Below are positions 1 to 11,699 of a DNA stretch of 64,000 nt, in pieces (the stretch's first letter is position 1; each line of letters begins with the position of its first letter). The notes beneath the pieces are model-generated. The model made no database searches and was not told where the DNA came from. It saw only the letters and a list, made by a program, of their open reading frames with translations. The stretch comes from Tachypleus tridentatus (Eukaryota; Arthropoda; Merostomata; Xiphosura; Limulidae): the NCBI RefSeq assembly GCF_004210375.1, contig NC_134828.1, forward strand, positions 22,374,400 to 22,438,399. The letters are read 5' to 3'. Made by a program: the position numbers and the translations under genes.

Positions 1-256
1 TGGACGTGATCAAATACATCAATCGAAAGCGTTTTGACCTCCTGAGTCCAAAACTGTAACTAGATCTCAAATCGGTCAAGAGATGACGTTGGTATAAGCT
101 ACATTTTTAACACGGAAAATATAAAAACTCAGAGCCATTCTATGAGCCGCTATGCCGCGGCTAAAAATGCGGTATCCTAGTCATCTCTTAGAGTAAGTAT
201 ACAATAATATTATATTCCTATTCCTTCAATACACATTAATTACTAACAAATCTCTC

Positions 257-538
257 GGCACGGCATGGCCAAGCGTGTTAAGGCATACGACTCGTAATCT
301 GAGGGTCGCGGGTTCGCATCCCCGTCGCGCCAAACATGCTCGTCCTTTCAGCCGTGTGGGCGTCATAATGTGATGATCAATCCCACTATTCGTTGGTAAA
401 AGAGTAGCCCAAGAGTTGGCGGTGGGTGGTGATGATTAGCTGCCTTCCCTCTAGTCTTACACTGCTAAATTAGGGACGGCTAGCACAGATAGCCCTCGAG
501 TAGCTTTGTGCGAAATTCAAAAAACAAAAACAAACAAA
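257..538 (+). mobile_element. tRNA-derived SINE (family 1), nearly full length
   Basis: The tRNA-like head has an internal promoter B box (GGGTTCGCATCC). It is followed by the family body with its TGGCGGTGGGTGGTGATGA block and a CAAA-rich tail. The flanks share a target-site duplication, AACAAATCTCTC on the left and ACAAATCTCTC on the right, so this is a genuine retrotransposed copy. The anticodon-loop region reads CTCGTAA, which suggests descent from a CGT (threonine-type) tRNA. Confidence 0.9.
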
Positions 539-540
539 TC

Positions 541-1280
541 TCTCTTAGTCACCTAGTGAGGTAGAAGGTATACATTGTTGTAATTACGTGTCTAGCTGTT
601 ATCAATGGAACTGATAACTTCCTGCCCCAGCCTATTAACTGTAATTCGATACTTGCTGAAAATCCTTGGAATACATTGATCGTCTATCTCTCTGTGTTAA
701 CACCTGCTACAGATGCCAACAATACATTTATCATGTATTGTACTATTCCATAACAGTTTAATCCTACCTAAGTTAGCATTAACAGAACAATCGTTAGCTT
801 CATGGAGCAGCTCAGCAAACAGTAGGATATTTAATCATAGAAAACAGTCTTACTTAAACCACACTCGTGATATTTCAGGTTACTGTTGACCATTAATGAT
901 GCAAGTTAACCACCACAAAAAGTTCTTGTTGTTTTGTGTTTTTTTTATAAAAGATGTGAAGAATCTGAACACATCAAACATGACACGCGGGAAAAAATGC
1001 TAAAACAATTGTGTGATCTTAAAATTAATAACATTATTTATTTACCAACAACTTATAATTCTCAGTCTTTCCTCTTGCCCTGACATCCATACTACAGCAA
1101 CTGTGGTTAAAAAAACAAACAAAAAAACTATGCAAAAATATCACCAGGACGACTCAGGTCCATTGTTAACTTCAAACTCTACCAGCAGTGTCCAAAATGT
1201 CAAGTCATAAGGGTTTATTCTCTAGCTTTTTGAACCCGTTTAGTAGCCAGGCTCGTGAAGACACGAATAATGACTCATCT
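541..1280. other. Unannotated AT-rich stretch
   Basis: No coding exon, RNA gene or recognised repeat was found. The short open frame at 1013-1210 has low-complexity composition and no recognisable domain. Confidence 0.5.
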
Positions 1281-1442
1281 TGTGGTCTGGCTAAATACAG
1301 AAGCATACACGTCTGTATTAGCCCTGATCATGCGTGTGGTCTGACTAAATACAGAAGCAGACACGTCTGTATTAGCCCTGATCATACGTGTGGTCTGACT
1401 AAGTACAGAAGCAGACACGTCTGTATTAGCCCTGACCACACG
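1281..1442 (+). repeat. 54-bp tandem repeat, three copies
   Basis: Three consecutive 54-bp units start at 1281, 1335 and 1389. Because 54 is divisible by three the plus-strand frame stays open, giving an 18-residue unit of the pattern CGLTKYRSRHVCISPDHT and a nominal 85-residue frame (1188-1445). The units differ at about eight sites, both silent and replacement. I do not recognise the peptide and favour a non-coding minisatellite. Confidence 0.85.
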
Positions 1443-2340
1443 TGACTGTTTATTAAGAACCCCACATCTGGGCTGAACTTCAAACTCAGTACATTTATGA
1501 ATAATCCACGTGTAGCAACAATATAACCAAGATATTACACAGGTAAATCCGTCTTATTCCCTTGGAGAAATAATATAAAAAATCATATTTAGTAATTTAC
1601 CTATCTACCTACTATATGGTTGTCTATCTATAAATACACACATATATACCATAACCTTTTATCCTGCCGTTTTTAAACCTTACTACTCCATCAATTTACT
1701 ATATTGGGTCCGCTAAAAATCGGGAAGTTTCAAATGGAGGTCGGCACCGACTAAAACTGCTGTCTTAGTTTTGCCCCTCAGAGGCAACTTTGCAGGCTTA
1801 CAACAATAACGATTGGGTTTCGATATCTCTGTTGGGCAGAGCACAGATAGCTAGCTCATCGTATAACTTTGCGCTTAATGACAAACAATGCTTTATTAAT
1901 TAAGTTTGATGCAACAAAAACAACAACAGATAAAACAGGTGTCAATGTATGTTAAAATTCAATGACGCATGATATAAACACTCTTATAGCTGAAAACTAC
2001 AAATTACGTTAGCTGTAATGGAAATTCTATTTTGACACAACTGTTATGACTTGTAACTCTTCGTGCGGTGAACACGAACGACTGTGCCATCTCTCTCTCT
2101 CTCTCCAGGTGTTTGGGTATATAAATTTGTATACCCAGGAGGGTCAGGTACACTAGACCTCTTTCTCCTTCCTTTACATTGTTTGAGTGGACTTATTAAT
2201 ATATTTAAAGTAAATACAGAGAGCCAGAGTGATAAGCATAACCCTAACTCTGGCCCTTTCCAGGGCAATATTCATGTATATTGCTATTTCTTTTTTTTAA
2301 TAATTCTAGAACGGCTGTGTGCCATGAAAAAGGAAGAAAG
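1443..2340. other. Mostly unannotated; traces of a second SINE family
   Basis: Around 1815-1890 the text GGTTTCGATATCTC followed by GCAGAGCACAGATAGC resembles the end of the short tRNA-derived SINE (family 2), strongly decayed. A (CT)n run lies at about 2091-2106, and a perfect 7-bp hairpin GGGTATA...TATACCC lies near 2117-2138. Nothing else is supported. Confidence 0.4.
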
Positions 2341-2613
2341 TTTGTTTTTGGAATTTCGCACAAAGCTACACGAGGGCTATCTGCGCTAGCCGTCCCTAAT
2401 TTAGCAGTGTAAGACTAGAGGGAAGGCAGCTAGTCATCACCACCCACCACCAACTCCTGAACTATTCTTTTACCAAAGAATAGTGGGATCGACTATAGCA
2501 TTATAACGCCCCCACGGCTGAAAGGACGAGCATGTTTGGTGCGACGGGGATTCGAACCCTGCGCTCATCAGATTAGGAATCGAACGCCTTAACACACCGG
2601 GCCATGCCGGGCT
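2341..2613 (-). mobile_element. tRNA-derived SINE (family 1)
   Basis: Reverse-oriented copy: the T-rich complement of the tail at 2341, then body, B box (GGGGATTCGAACCC in this orientation) and the CCATGCCGGG head end. It is near full length. The short open frames on both strands here are SINE by-products. Confidence 0.88.
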
Positions 2614-3057
2614 AGGTAGAAAGCTATAAATTCCTGCGAAATCTCTCATCTCTGTGTGCCTTAAAGGCTCGCCAGGCACGTTACTCAAAGCCGTCAATGA
2701 TTACCGAGGTAACCGAAATCTCCAGACACCCGAACTGCGGTTTGTTTTTAATTAACTATGATTACAACCATGCCTTCTAACGACGTTTTTAAACATTGTT
2801 TATAAATTAAACATCGGGGAAGAATTGTCTTCGTTAATTAAATTGGAAATTAATTAGATTTGAGAAAGCAAAAACAACTAAAAGTGTATTAGAAGGGAAC
2901 AATATTTTAAATAGCAAAGTAAATAAATGAAACAAGAACGTTGCGCCTGCGCGATATAACGATATGAAGGGTTTTGTTTTTGTTTTTCTCATTTAGTACA
3001 GTTTAGTATAAAAGTCAAGACAAAACACCACCAGTTCCCTTTTCCAAGGTCCCTCAT

Positions 3058-3172
3058 CCAGTGACACAGCGGGTATGTCTACGAACTCCCATCGCTGGAA
3101 ACCGGGTTTCGATACCTGTGGTGAACAGAGCACAGATAGCTAATTGTGTATCTGCGATTACTTCCAAACAAA
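3058..3172 (+). mobile_element. Short tRNA-derived SINE (family 2), decayed
   Basis: The order is tRNA-like head (GTGACACAGCGGGTATGTCT), a B-box-like GGTTTCGATACC, a short body ending CAGAGCACAGATAGC, then an AAACAAACC tail. It matches the layout of better copies at 10942-11046 and 37780-37897. Confidence 0.55.
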
Positions 3173-3845
3173 CCACACCCTTTTCAAGGAATTAATACAA
3201 GGAAGTTATAGCCTGTAAACTTAATGATTCAATCCATAATTAGTAATACTGTATTTTTAACCTAGGCTTTCTTCAAGAAGAAATTAGAAGTATGATACGA
3301 TAAAAATAGTTTAGGGGTAAGAGTATTTACGGTAGAGCCAATAATATCAGAGAAATATTTTTAAATGGTCCGTGTATGCAAGTTATAAATAAAGAGCATC
3401 AGTTCTAAAACTACAGAAATAATTCATATTGATCAGTCTCTTTGAAAGAATGCGAGTCTCGGCGGTGACGCTGTGACAACTGTGAAGTCTAATAACCCTA
3501 TGATTCACGTTTCAATATTTGAGAAGGAATGAACATAGACAGACCAATATGTAGCTCTGTGCTTAAATACAAAACCAACTAACAGACTCGATGGTATAAC
3601 TCGTACAGTGTGTACGCGTGCGACCCGGTGGCTTAGCTGCAAGCTTAACTTCTACACTAAAATTCGAGGCTCGATTACTGTGACGAAATAGCCAAGAGCG
3701 AACGAAATCAAACAATATTTATCTTAGCCACAGCAAGGCGTAATATAATTCATTTATTATCAAAGTGTTTGCCAATTTGGAATAAATGATATTATTCTAA
3801 TCTAATTAATAAAAAAAAACTCTGCATTACCTCATGTCGCGCTCT

Positions 3846-4103
3846 GGCATCAGCGGGAGGTTAAGGTGTTTGGTTCGCAATCTGCGGATCACGGGTTCGA
3901 ATCCCTGCCCCACCAAAAATTATAGTCTTTTCAGCCGTAGGACGTTATAGTGTGACAATTAATCTCGCTATTCCTTGATAAAATAGTAGCCCAAGAGTTA
4001 GCAGGGGGGTGGTGATGACTATCTGCCTTCCCTTTAGTTTTTCACTGTTAAATTTGGTTGGATTAACTCACGTAGCCCTCCTCTAGCTCTGTGTCGTGTT
4101 TCA
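3846..4103 (+). mobile_element. tRNA-derived SINE (family 1), diverged
   Basis: The head contains GGGTTCGAATCCC. The body shows CAGCCGTAGG, TAGCCCAAGAGTT and GTGGTGATGACTA. It is more diverged than most copies, and its tail ends abruptly at CTGTGTCGTG without the CAAA run. Confidence 0.8.
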
Positions 4104-4737
4104 CGTTAGCTCTAGCGATCCCACTCTGTCTTTAATGTAGTAACGTTATAATTAAAGGTAGGAAATAGATGTATACTATTCACTTTCCGGTGAACCAGAA
4201 CAAGATGGAGCCTTTATACGGATTATCAAATCGATTAGGTCCGTATAGCGTTCCGTGGTGAGGATCTGAAAGGTTCATGCTTGTTATAGGCGCGTTATTA
4301 GAGTGACAGTCAATCTTAATATTCAGTTAGGAGTAGTTGTGTAGGCGATGGGTACTACTGACTGGTTTTTCCTCTCTCTCCTTCTCTTTGGTTCAAAATT
4401 GGGGATGGTGGGTGTGTATGAATTGTTTTTGTTTTTAATCATGTGTCTCATAGGACTGAAAATAGTCAACCAGTAACCAAGATTTTAGTTGAAACGTGTG
4501 TATAAAAACACCTGTTAATATAATAAATAATAAATTTGTAAAAAGACAAATCAGTGTTTTGTCAAAACATGTAGCACGTGTCCCAAGTTAAACTGTACTT
4601 CATTATGCTAAAAAATGTGCTAAAAAATGTGTTAATAAATCGTTGTTTACCACTTTATTATCAGTTGAAACGCTTCTTTCACATTAGAGATAGTGGAAAG
4701 CAAAACTTAAATTGTGTGCCGTGTCGATATGACGAAT
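4104..4737. other. Unannotated stretch
   Basis: No supported feature. A partial 13-bp duplication (CTAAAAAATGTG twice) lies near 4607-4630. Confidence 0.4.
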
Positions 4738-5006
4738 TGGTTTGGTTTGAATTTCGCGCAACGCTACACGAGGGTTATCTGCGTTAGCCGTCCCAAATTT
4801 AGTAGTGTAAGACTACAGAGAAGGCAGCTAGTCATCAGCACCCACCACCAACTCTTGGACTACTCTTTTATCAAAGAATGGTGGGAACGTTCGTAATATA
4901 ACAAAGTTCCCGCTGAAAAGACGAGCATGTTTGGTGGAATAGGGATTTGAGTTCGCGACCCTCAAACTGCGAGTAAAGATCCCCTAATCACCTGGCCTAA
5001 CGGGCC
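4738..5006 (-). mobile_element. tRNA-derived SINE (family 1)
   Basis: Reverse copy beginning TTGGTTTGGTTTGAATTTCG and ending at the head with CTGGCCTAACGGGCC. The head lacks a clean B box (GGGATTTGAGTTCGCGACC), so it is moderately diverged. Confidence 0.85.
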
Positions 5007-5219
5007 TAAAATGGCTACAGTTATCTCTTGATGCAATAAGTTTGATGGAACGTTTAAAAATATCTAATTTATTTTGATGTTCCAGAACGTTTGTAGCTTA
5101 CTCCTGCTGGGTTGGTATTAAAGTTATAGACTTTATTATCTGGTATAAATAAGCGTTCAGCTAATATACTGGATAGATTCTGTATCGATCCTTAATGGTC
5201 TGTTTATTCCCTTTGTGTC

Positions 5220-5715
5220 GCGGTTTTAGCGCAAAATATACAAAGACTATCTGAACATAGACATCCTTTATTTTTTGTTAAGAAATTATCTGCTCTGGGC
5301 GTCCATAGTTTTGAAACGAAAGATCGGAGGGATGGTAGCTAGTCAGCAATTCCGCCACCAACTCTTTGGAAATTATAATCAAATTCTGAGATTTTACTGT
5401 GACACACCCACGAACCCAAAGTGCGAAGCGGGATTTTTAGGTAACGGGATACGAGTTTGGATCCTCATACTTACAGCTTGACACGCTTACAATTAAGCCA
5501 AAGCCCAAACTTATAGTTCTGAATGGATACAATGGAAGGAAGGCAGCAAGTAAAAAAACAACAGCCGCCGACTCTTGGGTTACTCTTGTTGATTAATTAG
5601 TGGAATTTCGCTGTCACTCTCTTATACTGCGTAGCACGCCCCCAAAATGCGAAGCCACTTGCTTACGGTAACGGGACGGCAACCACGTATATACGACTTC
5701 ACAATCTGGAAACGC
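5220..5715 (-). mobile_element. Two old SINE-like fragments in tandem
   Basis: Two consecutive diverged segments (about 5220-5510 and 5515-5715) keep family-1 landmarks in reverse order: a GGAGGGATGGTAGCTAGT or GGAAGGAAGGCAGCAAGT block, CGCCACCAACTCTT or CGCCGACTCTTGGG, then GTGACAC and CACCCACG or GCCCCCAAAATGCGAAG. They share GTGCGAAGC or ATGCGAAGC and a GGTAACGGGA motif absent from young family-1 copies, so they may be an older related subfamily. Confidence 0.5.
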
Positions 5716-5792
5716 TAACTTCTAGTCTTAAAGACTGAAACGTATTCCGAGTCTGAGATTTTTAACACACAACACTAATTTCGCGTATTGTA

Positions 5793-6063
5793 TGTTTTGG
5801 TTTGGTTTAAATTTCGTGTAAACCTACACGAGGGCTATCTGCGCTAGCCATCTCTCATTAAGCAGTGTAAGACTAGAGGGAAGGCAGATACTCATCACCA
5901 CCCACCGCTAACTGTTGGGCTACTCTTTTATTAACGAATAGTGGGACTGACCGACATATTATAACACCCCCACGGCTAAAAGGGCGAGCATGTTTGGTGT
6001 GACGGGGATTCGAACCTGCAGCCCTCGGATTACGAGTCGAGTACCTTAACCACCTGGCCATGG
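5793..6063 (-). mobile_element. tRNA-derived SINE (family 1)
   Basis: Reverse copy from the tail complement TTTTGGTTTGGTTTAAATTT to the head end CCACCTGGCCATGG. The B-box complement GGGGATTCGAACCTG is clear. Confidence 0.88.
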
Positions 6064-6300
6064 ATTGTAAAGTGAATGAATAAATAAATTAATTTCTTTA
6101 ATATCCTTTTTTTTTTAAATTCAAATGATGAAGAACTGTGTGTTTTAAGAGATGAACTGACTCTCAAAATATCTGCCTGTTTTGATATTGTTTACGGCCA
6201 GCAAGGACCGTGTACTGCAGGAATTGTTTGTTGTTCTGTTACAACACTAGTGTAAAGGACTGGGGAATAAATTATTCAAATTTGTGTGTTAAGTACGTTT

Positions 6301-6565
6301 GTTTTTTGAATTTTCGCGCAAAGCTGCACGAGGGCTATCTGCGCTAGCCATCTCTCATTTAGCAATGTAAGACTAGAGGGAAGGCAGCTAGTCATTACCA
6401 CACACCGCCAACTCTTGGGCTACTCTTTTTACCAACGAATAGTGGGAACCGTCATATTATAATGTCATATTATATAAGGGAAAGCATGTTTGGTGTGATG
6501 AAGATTCGAACCCGTAACCCTCGGATTGCGAGTCGAGTGCCTTAACCATCTGGCCATGCCGGGCC
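6301..6565 (-). mobile_element. tRNA-derived SINE (family 1) with target duplication
   Basis: Reverse copy flanked by AAGTACGTTT (left) and AAGTATGTTT (right), a 10-bp target duplication with one mismatch. The head end is CTGGCCATGCCGGGCC. Confidence 0.9.
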
Positions 6566-7280
6566 AAGTATGTTTTAAGAGCTCTATAACCAGCAAGACA
6601 AGAATTAACTTTTTTGAACTTCGGTTTTTTTTTTTTATTTCTGTTCATCTGAAGATGAACGTTTCTCACTAGAACATTATGAAGTGTAGAATTCCTGCTT
6701 CCTGAGAACGACACAGATGTAACCAATCAGTCATGCTGTATGTACACTATATTTCTGTACAACGACTTAAACCAATGTGTATCGTTGATAAATTCTACAA
6801 GTCTTACGTTTTTTGTAAAAGTAATATATCACGTGAGAGATTACACTTTATCCTCACCTGGTTTATCTAAGAAATGATTTTTATTCCTTCCGGTGTTAAA
6901 TCACAGAAAATCCGTACTTCTATCTTACCTACAGCACACACGATAATTTCCTTCTATTCCAAACATATACACACGTGCTTATTACACTTGCCTTCCAGAA
7001 AGATACAGATGAAATTACAGAAACGTTAACAAAAAGAGAACATTTAAGACAGAACACATGATAACAACATATAATAATAATAATAATAATACAATGTACA
7101 TAGAGCGTGTATCTCTATCGAGGTATTAAAACTTGTAGGGTTACATCAATAAAGCAAGATAGCTACAACTGACGGAAAATAAAACAACCAGTAATTACTT
7201 AGTAAAGAGCTTACAAATAAACAACATATTTTATAGGACTACACTGTTGTAGTATTGAAACAAAAATAATTGTTTTACAT
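6566..7280. other. Unannotated stretch with a short microsatellite
   Basis: An (ATA/AAT)n run lies at about 7069-7091. No coding signal was seen. Confidence 0.5.
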
Positions 7281-7450
7281 CTGGCACGGCCTAATGGTTA
7301 TCGTTCAGGGTTACATCCCGGAGGGTCCAAGGTTTAAGTAGTGACAGCCAATGGGAGTGTCTGACTTAAAGAACCAGACAATGCAGTTGTGGCAGCGGAT
7401 GATACTTAACAGTTGGCTCTCCTCTGGCCAGTTAGCCAGGCGCATATATT
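7281..7450 (+). mobile_element. Possible decayed tRNA-derived element
   Basis: The text CTGGCACGGCCTAATGGTTA followed by GAGGGTCCAAGGTTTAAG has the A-box/B-box spacing of a tRNA-like head. The downstream sequence does not match the family-1 or family-2 body, so this may be a third family or chance. Confidence 0.25.
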
Positions 7451-7869
7451 GGCAATTTTAATTTACTCTGTTTTTATAATGTTTATATTTTTTCAACCAA
7501 ATATTGTTTAAGCAGACAGAAAACCGTGTAAGCATTATAAGTTATCATGTAGCTATTATTAATTTTCAAAACACATGGGAAAATAATAATATTCTTCTAT
7601 GGTTTTTTTCCAAATAAACTATTTCGAAGAAAATGCTATTTTTCTTGTATTTATTTAGCTAGACATTTATCCTTAGATGAAAACTAAAATGAACAATTCA
7701 ATCGAGCATGTAAAAATAAAAGCAAAAGTTCAGTTGGTAAACGACAATTGCAAAACAAATAGATCTTTCGTGACCGTAGGTAATAGAGCCGTGATGGGGT
7801 TACCAGAAAAGAAATGACTGAACATATCTATATATCTGTTGTACGTTCATGTAACTACTTCGCAGAGTG

Positions 7870-8000
7870 TGGAAGGATATTCACCAAAATTGGTAAGGAA
7901 GCTTATTAGGTCATTTTGCGGGGATACATACAAATTTTCACTTTCGAACTCTTAGCTTTGCAGGTTTTATGGGCCTTTTCACGTTTTTTACCACCATTTC
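7870..8000 (-). repeat. Dispersed ~100-bp repeat, reverse copy
   Basis: Read on the minus strand, this segment carries GCCCATAAAACCTGCAAA, then AAAATTTGTATGTATCCCC, then ACCAATTTTGGTGAATATCC. The order matches the roughly 100-bp units at 15860-16410. Confidence 0.6.
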
Positions 8001-8030
8001 TCCCTTTGTTGCTTGACTAACACGAAATGT

Positions 8031-8120
8031 GACATGGAGTTTCACCAAACGTGACATGGAGATTCACCAAATATGGTATGGGCCTTCACCAAATATGGTA
8101 TGGAGTTTCACTGAATCGAT
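8031..8120 (+). repeat. 22-bp tandem repeat, about four copies
   Basis: Repeated units of the form GRYATGGRNNTTCACCAAAYRT span this interval. The shared CACCAAATATGG core resembles part of the dispersed repeat immediately upstream, so the array may have grown from that repeat's end. Confidence 0.75.
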
Positions 8121-8631
8121 GGGGAGGCACTTACAAATTCTCATAAAACAGAGAAAGAGAGACAAAATCGAACTAATATTCATAATTTCAGTTTCCAAAT
8201 TCTCAATGAACGTTGTTTATAGGCACTTACGTCTTATAAAAAATTACGAATAGCATTATGTCTTCATCAAAAACCTTTTGCAAAGAAAGATTTCTTCATC
8301 AGTTTCAGATTTAAGATAATGTTGTTGCGGTAACGTAAAGTCTGACGTCATTGCTGATGCCCAGAGCTGGCGTCCACTGGTTTTCCTCACGTGCTATAGT
8401 CCTATCATTTAATAATCGCTATTCCATTCTAAAGATATAAAACCGCATTCATTAATTGCACGAAGATTACAATGATGGTATTTCTCTTATTTTTATTACT
8501 ATTGTTATTTGTTTCTTCATTATTGTCATACTATTTATACTGAAATGAACCCTAAATAGTTCAAATAGTACATTAATTCACAAATTACAAATTATCTGGC
8601 TAATAAGATTCGTTTAGTTTAGCGACACAAG
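8121..8631. other. Unannotated stretch
   Basis: AT-rich sequence with no recognised feature. Confidence 0.4.
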
Positions 8632-8895
8632 TTTTTCTTTTCTTTTAATTTCGTGCAAAACTACGCGAGTTAGCCATTCCTAATTTAGCAGTGTAAGACT
8701 AGAGGGAAGGTAGCTAGGTCATCAACACCCACGGCCAACTCTTAGGTTACTCTTTTACCGACGAACAGTGGGATTTACCGTTACATTATAACGTCCCCAT
8801 GGCTGAAAGGGAGAGTATGTCTGGTGTGACGGGGATTCAAACCGGTAACCCTCAGATTACGCGTCGAGCGCTTTAACCACCTAGTCATGCCGGCC
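8632..8895 (-). mobile_element. tRNA-derived SINE (family 1)
   Basis: Reverse copy from TTTTCTTTTCTTTTAATTTC to CACCTAGTCATGCCGGCC. It lacks the CACGAGGGCTATCTGCG block, a small internal deletion near 8665. Confidence 0.85.
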
Positions 8896-9440
8896 ATTCG
8901 TGAGGTAAGAATCTCGCGATATTTTTGACAAAGTTCGTACGAATGTAGCCCCGAAAGTATGAAGCTCGTATTACTTGTTACCTGGATGATTCGCTTTCAT
9001 GTAATTAATTAAATATAACAGCCTAAATCAGAACTTAATCTGTCTTATAAATTTTTTTTTTTGTTACCGTAACGTTTCGGCTGAGTCTGGCTCCCTTTTT
9101 CTAAGTTTCAGTTTTGCAAATTCGAAGTCGAGGATTTGGTTTAGTTACCCAGTCAATAGGAACAGAAACGTTTAAGTAATGATTTGGTAATTTCAACATT
9201 GGCTCCAAGGTCCGGTCAAAGATCTTTCAAGCCCTAATTCGGAACTGCTGACCAGAGAGAGGTCAAAAACAATAAGTAACAAACGCTATCTGTTATGCGG
9301 CTGTACTTAACGTAATAGTGGTATTGACGGTCACGGCTATGTAACAGATTTACTGTTATACATTTAGTTTAATACCTATGTTTGATTCAGTATAGTATTG
9401 TATATGCATATGACGTGTATTGCACAAATCCGGTCTTTTC
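8896..9440. other. Mostly unannotated; one ghost SINE
   Basis: Between about 9225 and 9345, CCCTAATTCGGAACTGCT, AACGTAATAGTGGTATTGAC and GGTCACGGCT resemble a heavily decayed reverse family-1 SINE. No coding signal was found. Confidence 0.3.
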
Positions 9441-9450
9441 TCTAAATTTG

Positions 9451-9580
9451 TAGAAGATTCTAGGGAGCAAGAATCAATATGGGGTTTACGAAAATACTAG
9501 AATGTCTTCGAAAATTGTTGAACGTTCGAGAATCTCGGGTGATTAGTATATAAAAGCAAACTATCAGAAGACACCAAGAG
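9451..9580 (+). promoter_or_regulatory. Heat-shock-element-like sites with a TATA box
   Basis: A perfect three-pentamer heat-shock element, GAAcgTTCgaGAA, lies at 9520-9532. Weaker sites are AGAAgaTTCTA at 9452-9462 and GAAtgtcTTCgaAAA around 9500-9513. A TATA box (TATATAAAAG, 9547-9556) follows the perfect site by 14 bp, with a possible start about 25-30 bp further. This is the layout of a heat-inducible arthropod promoter. No convincing open frame follows, so it may be a promoter relic or an LTR promoter. Confidence 0.45.
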
Positions 9581-9599
9581 ACATTTTTATATTGTTGAT

Positions 9600-10940
9600 C
9601 AGCTACAGTCAGTGTGCCATAAGCCTCGGAAGCTACAATTGTGATTAACGCTTAGTAATCGGAAAACTATAGAATTTGACCAGGGGCATTTATAGATTTT
9701 GAACATTACGAACCGTTCAACTTTAGAGAATTAACTTCGAACGTTCGTGTTTCTACGAAGGCATTAAATATTTTCGTCAGGAAAAGTAAAATTCTAAACA
9801 GCGTTATGCCAAATAAGAACAGAGCCAGACAGCACTCCCGTCAAATTAAGTATATCTGTGTATCAACATAAAAGTAATTTGTTCGTCGTGGACTTGGACC
9901 GTCGATAAAATATGTTTCAGACCAGATAGAAGACTGAATATTATTTGCGAGTTTGTAAATCTTTTGCACATAAATAATTATTTGTAATAACCGTTACCAT
10001 AAATTGAATTTTTGTTTATATATTAAAATATAGTTGTGTTAAGAAAGAAAATTGCGTCTCAAACGTGTGTGTCGGCAAATATCGTAAATTTGATACACAT
10101 TAACATACAATTAGTTTCTTAGTTCAAATTTCCGACTATTTGAAATAGTAACACGTAATGCATGGAACACAATAAATCGGAGACTCGTCCAAGATATATT
10201 ATGATATGTAACAGTTATAACATCCCCATGCTGAAAGTGTAGGGCACAATCAACAGCATACTGCGGCTAGAACCCTGGACCTTCAGATACGCAGCCCGTA
10301 ATGCTAACAACTCATTCACTTGCCTCTGATTTTGAAGTATCGGATAATTATATTTTAGTTATTTTATAGAATAAATTTTGCTACCTTAAAATAAGTCACA
10401 TAATTAAGAAATAAGAAACAATTCATTTTTTGTGTGCAGCTCTTGGTGTAAATAATAGTAAATCGTTGTTTCAACAAGTCACCCGTCCTCAACATTTAAC
10501 TACTTATACGTTGTTGCGTGACGAAACGTATACACAAATAAATGCACAGAGAGATGTAAAAACGAAACGTTTCCTACTTTCACTTAGTACATACGAACTC
10601 GCACATAAATACGTGCCTATTCACGTGCTCGGAAAGACGAACGTAATCAGACGCACCATTTCCTATGACATGCACGTCCACTCACCTCCCCCCCCCAAAA
10701 AAAAATGTAATGTTTGATACTCGATGTGGACACAGTGGGGACAACCTACTGTGTATTTTTATGTAAGCAAACAAAATCTAGATGTGGTGTACAGACGAAA
10801 CTTAGTTCCGCGTAGTTACTTTGGTGGATGGAAATTCGGTTCATTCTGCGTTTGTTTCTCTTTTTACGTTACGTGTCACTTGACATTAACGTACTAACCT
10901 TACTTGTTCGTTATTTAAATTAAGTGCGTTTGTGTGTTTT
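9600..10940. other. Unannotated stretch downstream of the putative promoter
   Basis: No long open frame except one at 10430-10717, which has no recognisable domain and ends in a proline-rich low-complexity run. A tRNA-like fragment with reverse B box (CGGCTAGAACCCTGG) lies near 10240-10315. Confidence 0.4.
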
Positions 10941-10941
10941 T

Positions 10942-11046
10942 CTTTTAGCAAAGCCACAAAGGCTATCTGCTCAGCCCACCGAGGGGAATCGAACCCCTGA
11001 TTTTAGCGTTGTAAATCCGGAGACATACCGCTGTACTAGCGGGTGG
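10942..11046 (-). mobile_element. Short tRNA-derived SINE (family 2)
   Basis: The tail complement is followed by AGCAAAGCCACAAAGGCTAT, then the reverse tRNA-like head with B-box complement GGGGAATCGAACCCC and ACCGCTGTACTAGCGGG. At about 110 bp it is much shorter than family 1. The copy at 46540-46662 is nearly identical, suggesting recent activity. Confidence 0.8.
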
Positions 11047-11699
11047 CGTTTAAATTAAGCATTTTAACCACGGTTCTCTATCTCCAATTAAATAATAATA
11101 ATTATAAATGTGTGTGCGCGAGTTTTATTTGGTCAAGGAGTGTCTTGTTCAAATAAAACTTAGAATGGTTAGCAAATACACCAAAAATGTTCTCTATATA
11201 AGTGAACATTATATGCTGGCTATTTCATCCGGAAAATTCCACGTTTGAACGACCTTACTGGTATATTAATACGGTACTTAGCTAACTTAATTTATCTGAA
11301 TGATTTATCTTATAGATTTCTTTATAAAGATCCACATAGCCAAATGGCTTTAGAAGAACGAATAGTTTCTTTTTGAAAGGTTATTAAGATACAAACCGGG
11401 AGTGCGTCATCATTTATTGAAGGATTCCCGTTAAAAGGAAGTTTTGTCACGTTAGTCGGAGAAACCAGCCAATCACCTGAACGCTCGTTCTGTGACACCC
11501 AGAAAAACATCAGAAAACGGAATCCCACCAGAAAGAAGTCGCAAAATTTAACAGAAAATGAGGAGATATAAATATAACTTTCAGCCAAAAGCAAGAATAG
11601 TAAAAGTTTATCCATAAAGTATATTGAAGAATAACGGATGAGGTTAATTAAGTAAACCAGTAAAGGATTCAAAAACAACAATCAAACTTACTGCCAAGT
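11047..11699. other. Unannotated stretch
   Basis: Contains a 119-codon minus-strand open frame (11322-11681). It begins with a long hydrophobic, AT-driven segment and matches no family I know. Treated as non-coding. Confidence 0.4.

Noticed and set aside
257..330. Functional tRNA gene
   Set aside because: The tRNA-like part is the head of a SINE with body, tail and target duplication. The same holds for every other tRNA-like sequence found here.
10430..10717. 95-codon open frame downstream of the heat-shock-like promoter
   Set aside because: No recognisable domain, ends in a CCCCCC/AAAAAA low-complexity run, and lies 850 bp from the putative start without clear splice sites.
11322..11681. 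119-codon minus-strand open frame
   Set aside because: Half is AT-driven hydrophobic sequence, no domain is recognisable, and no splice or promoter context supports it.
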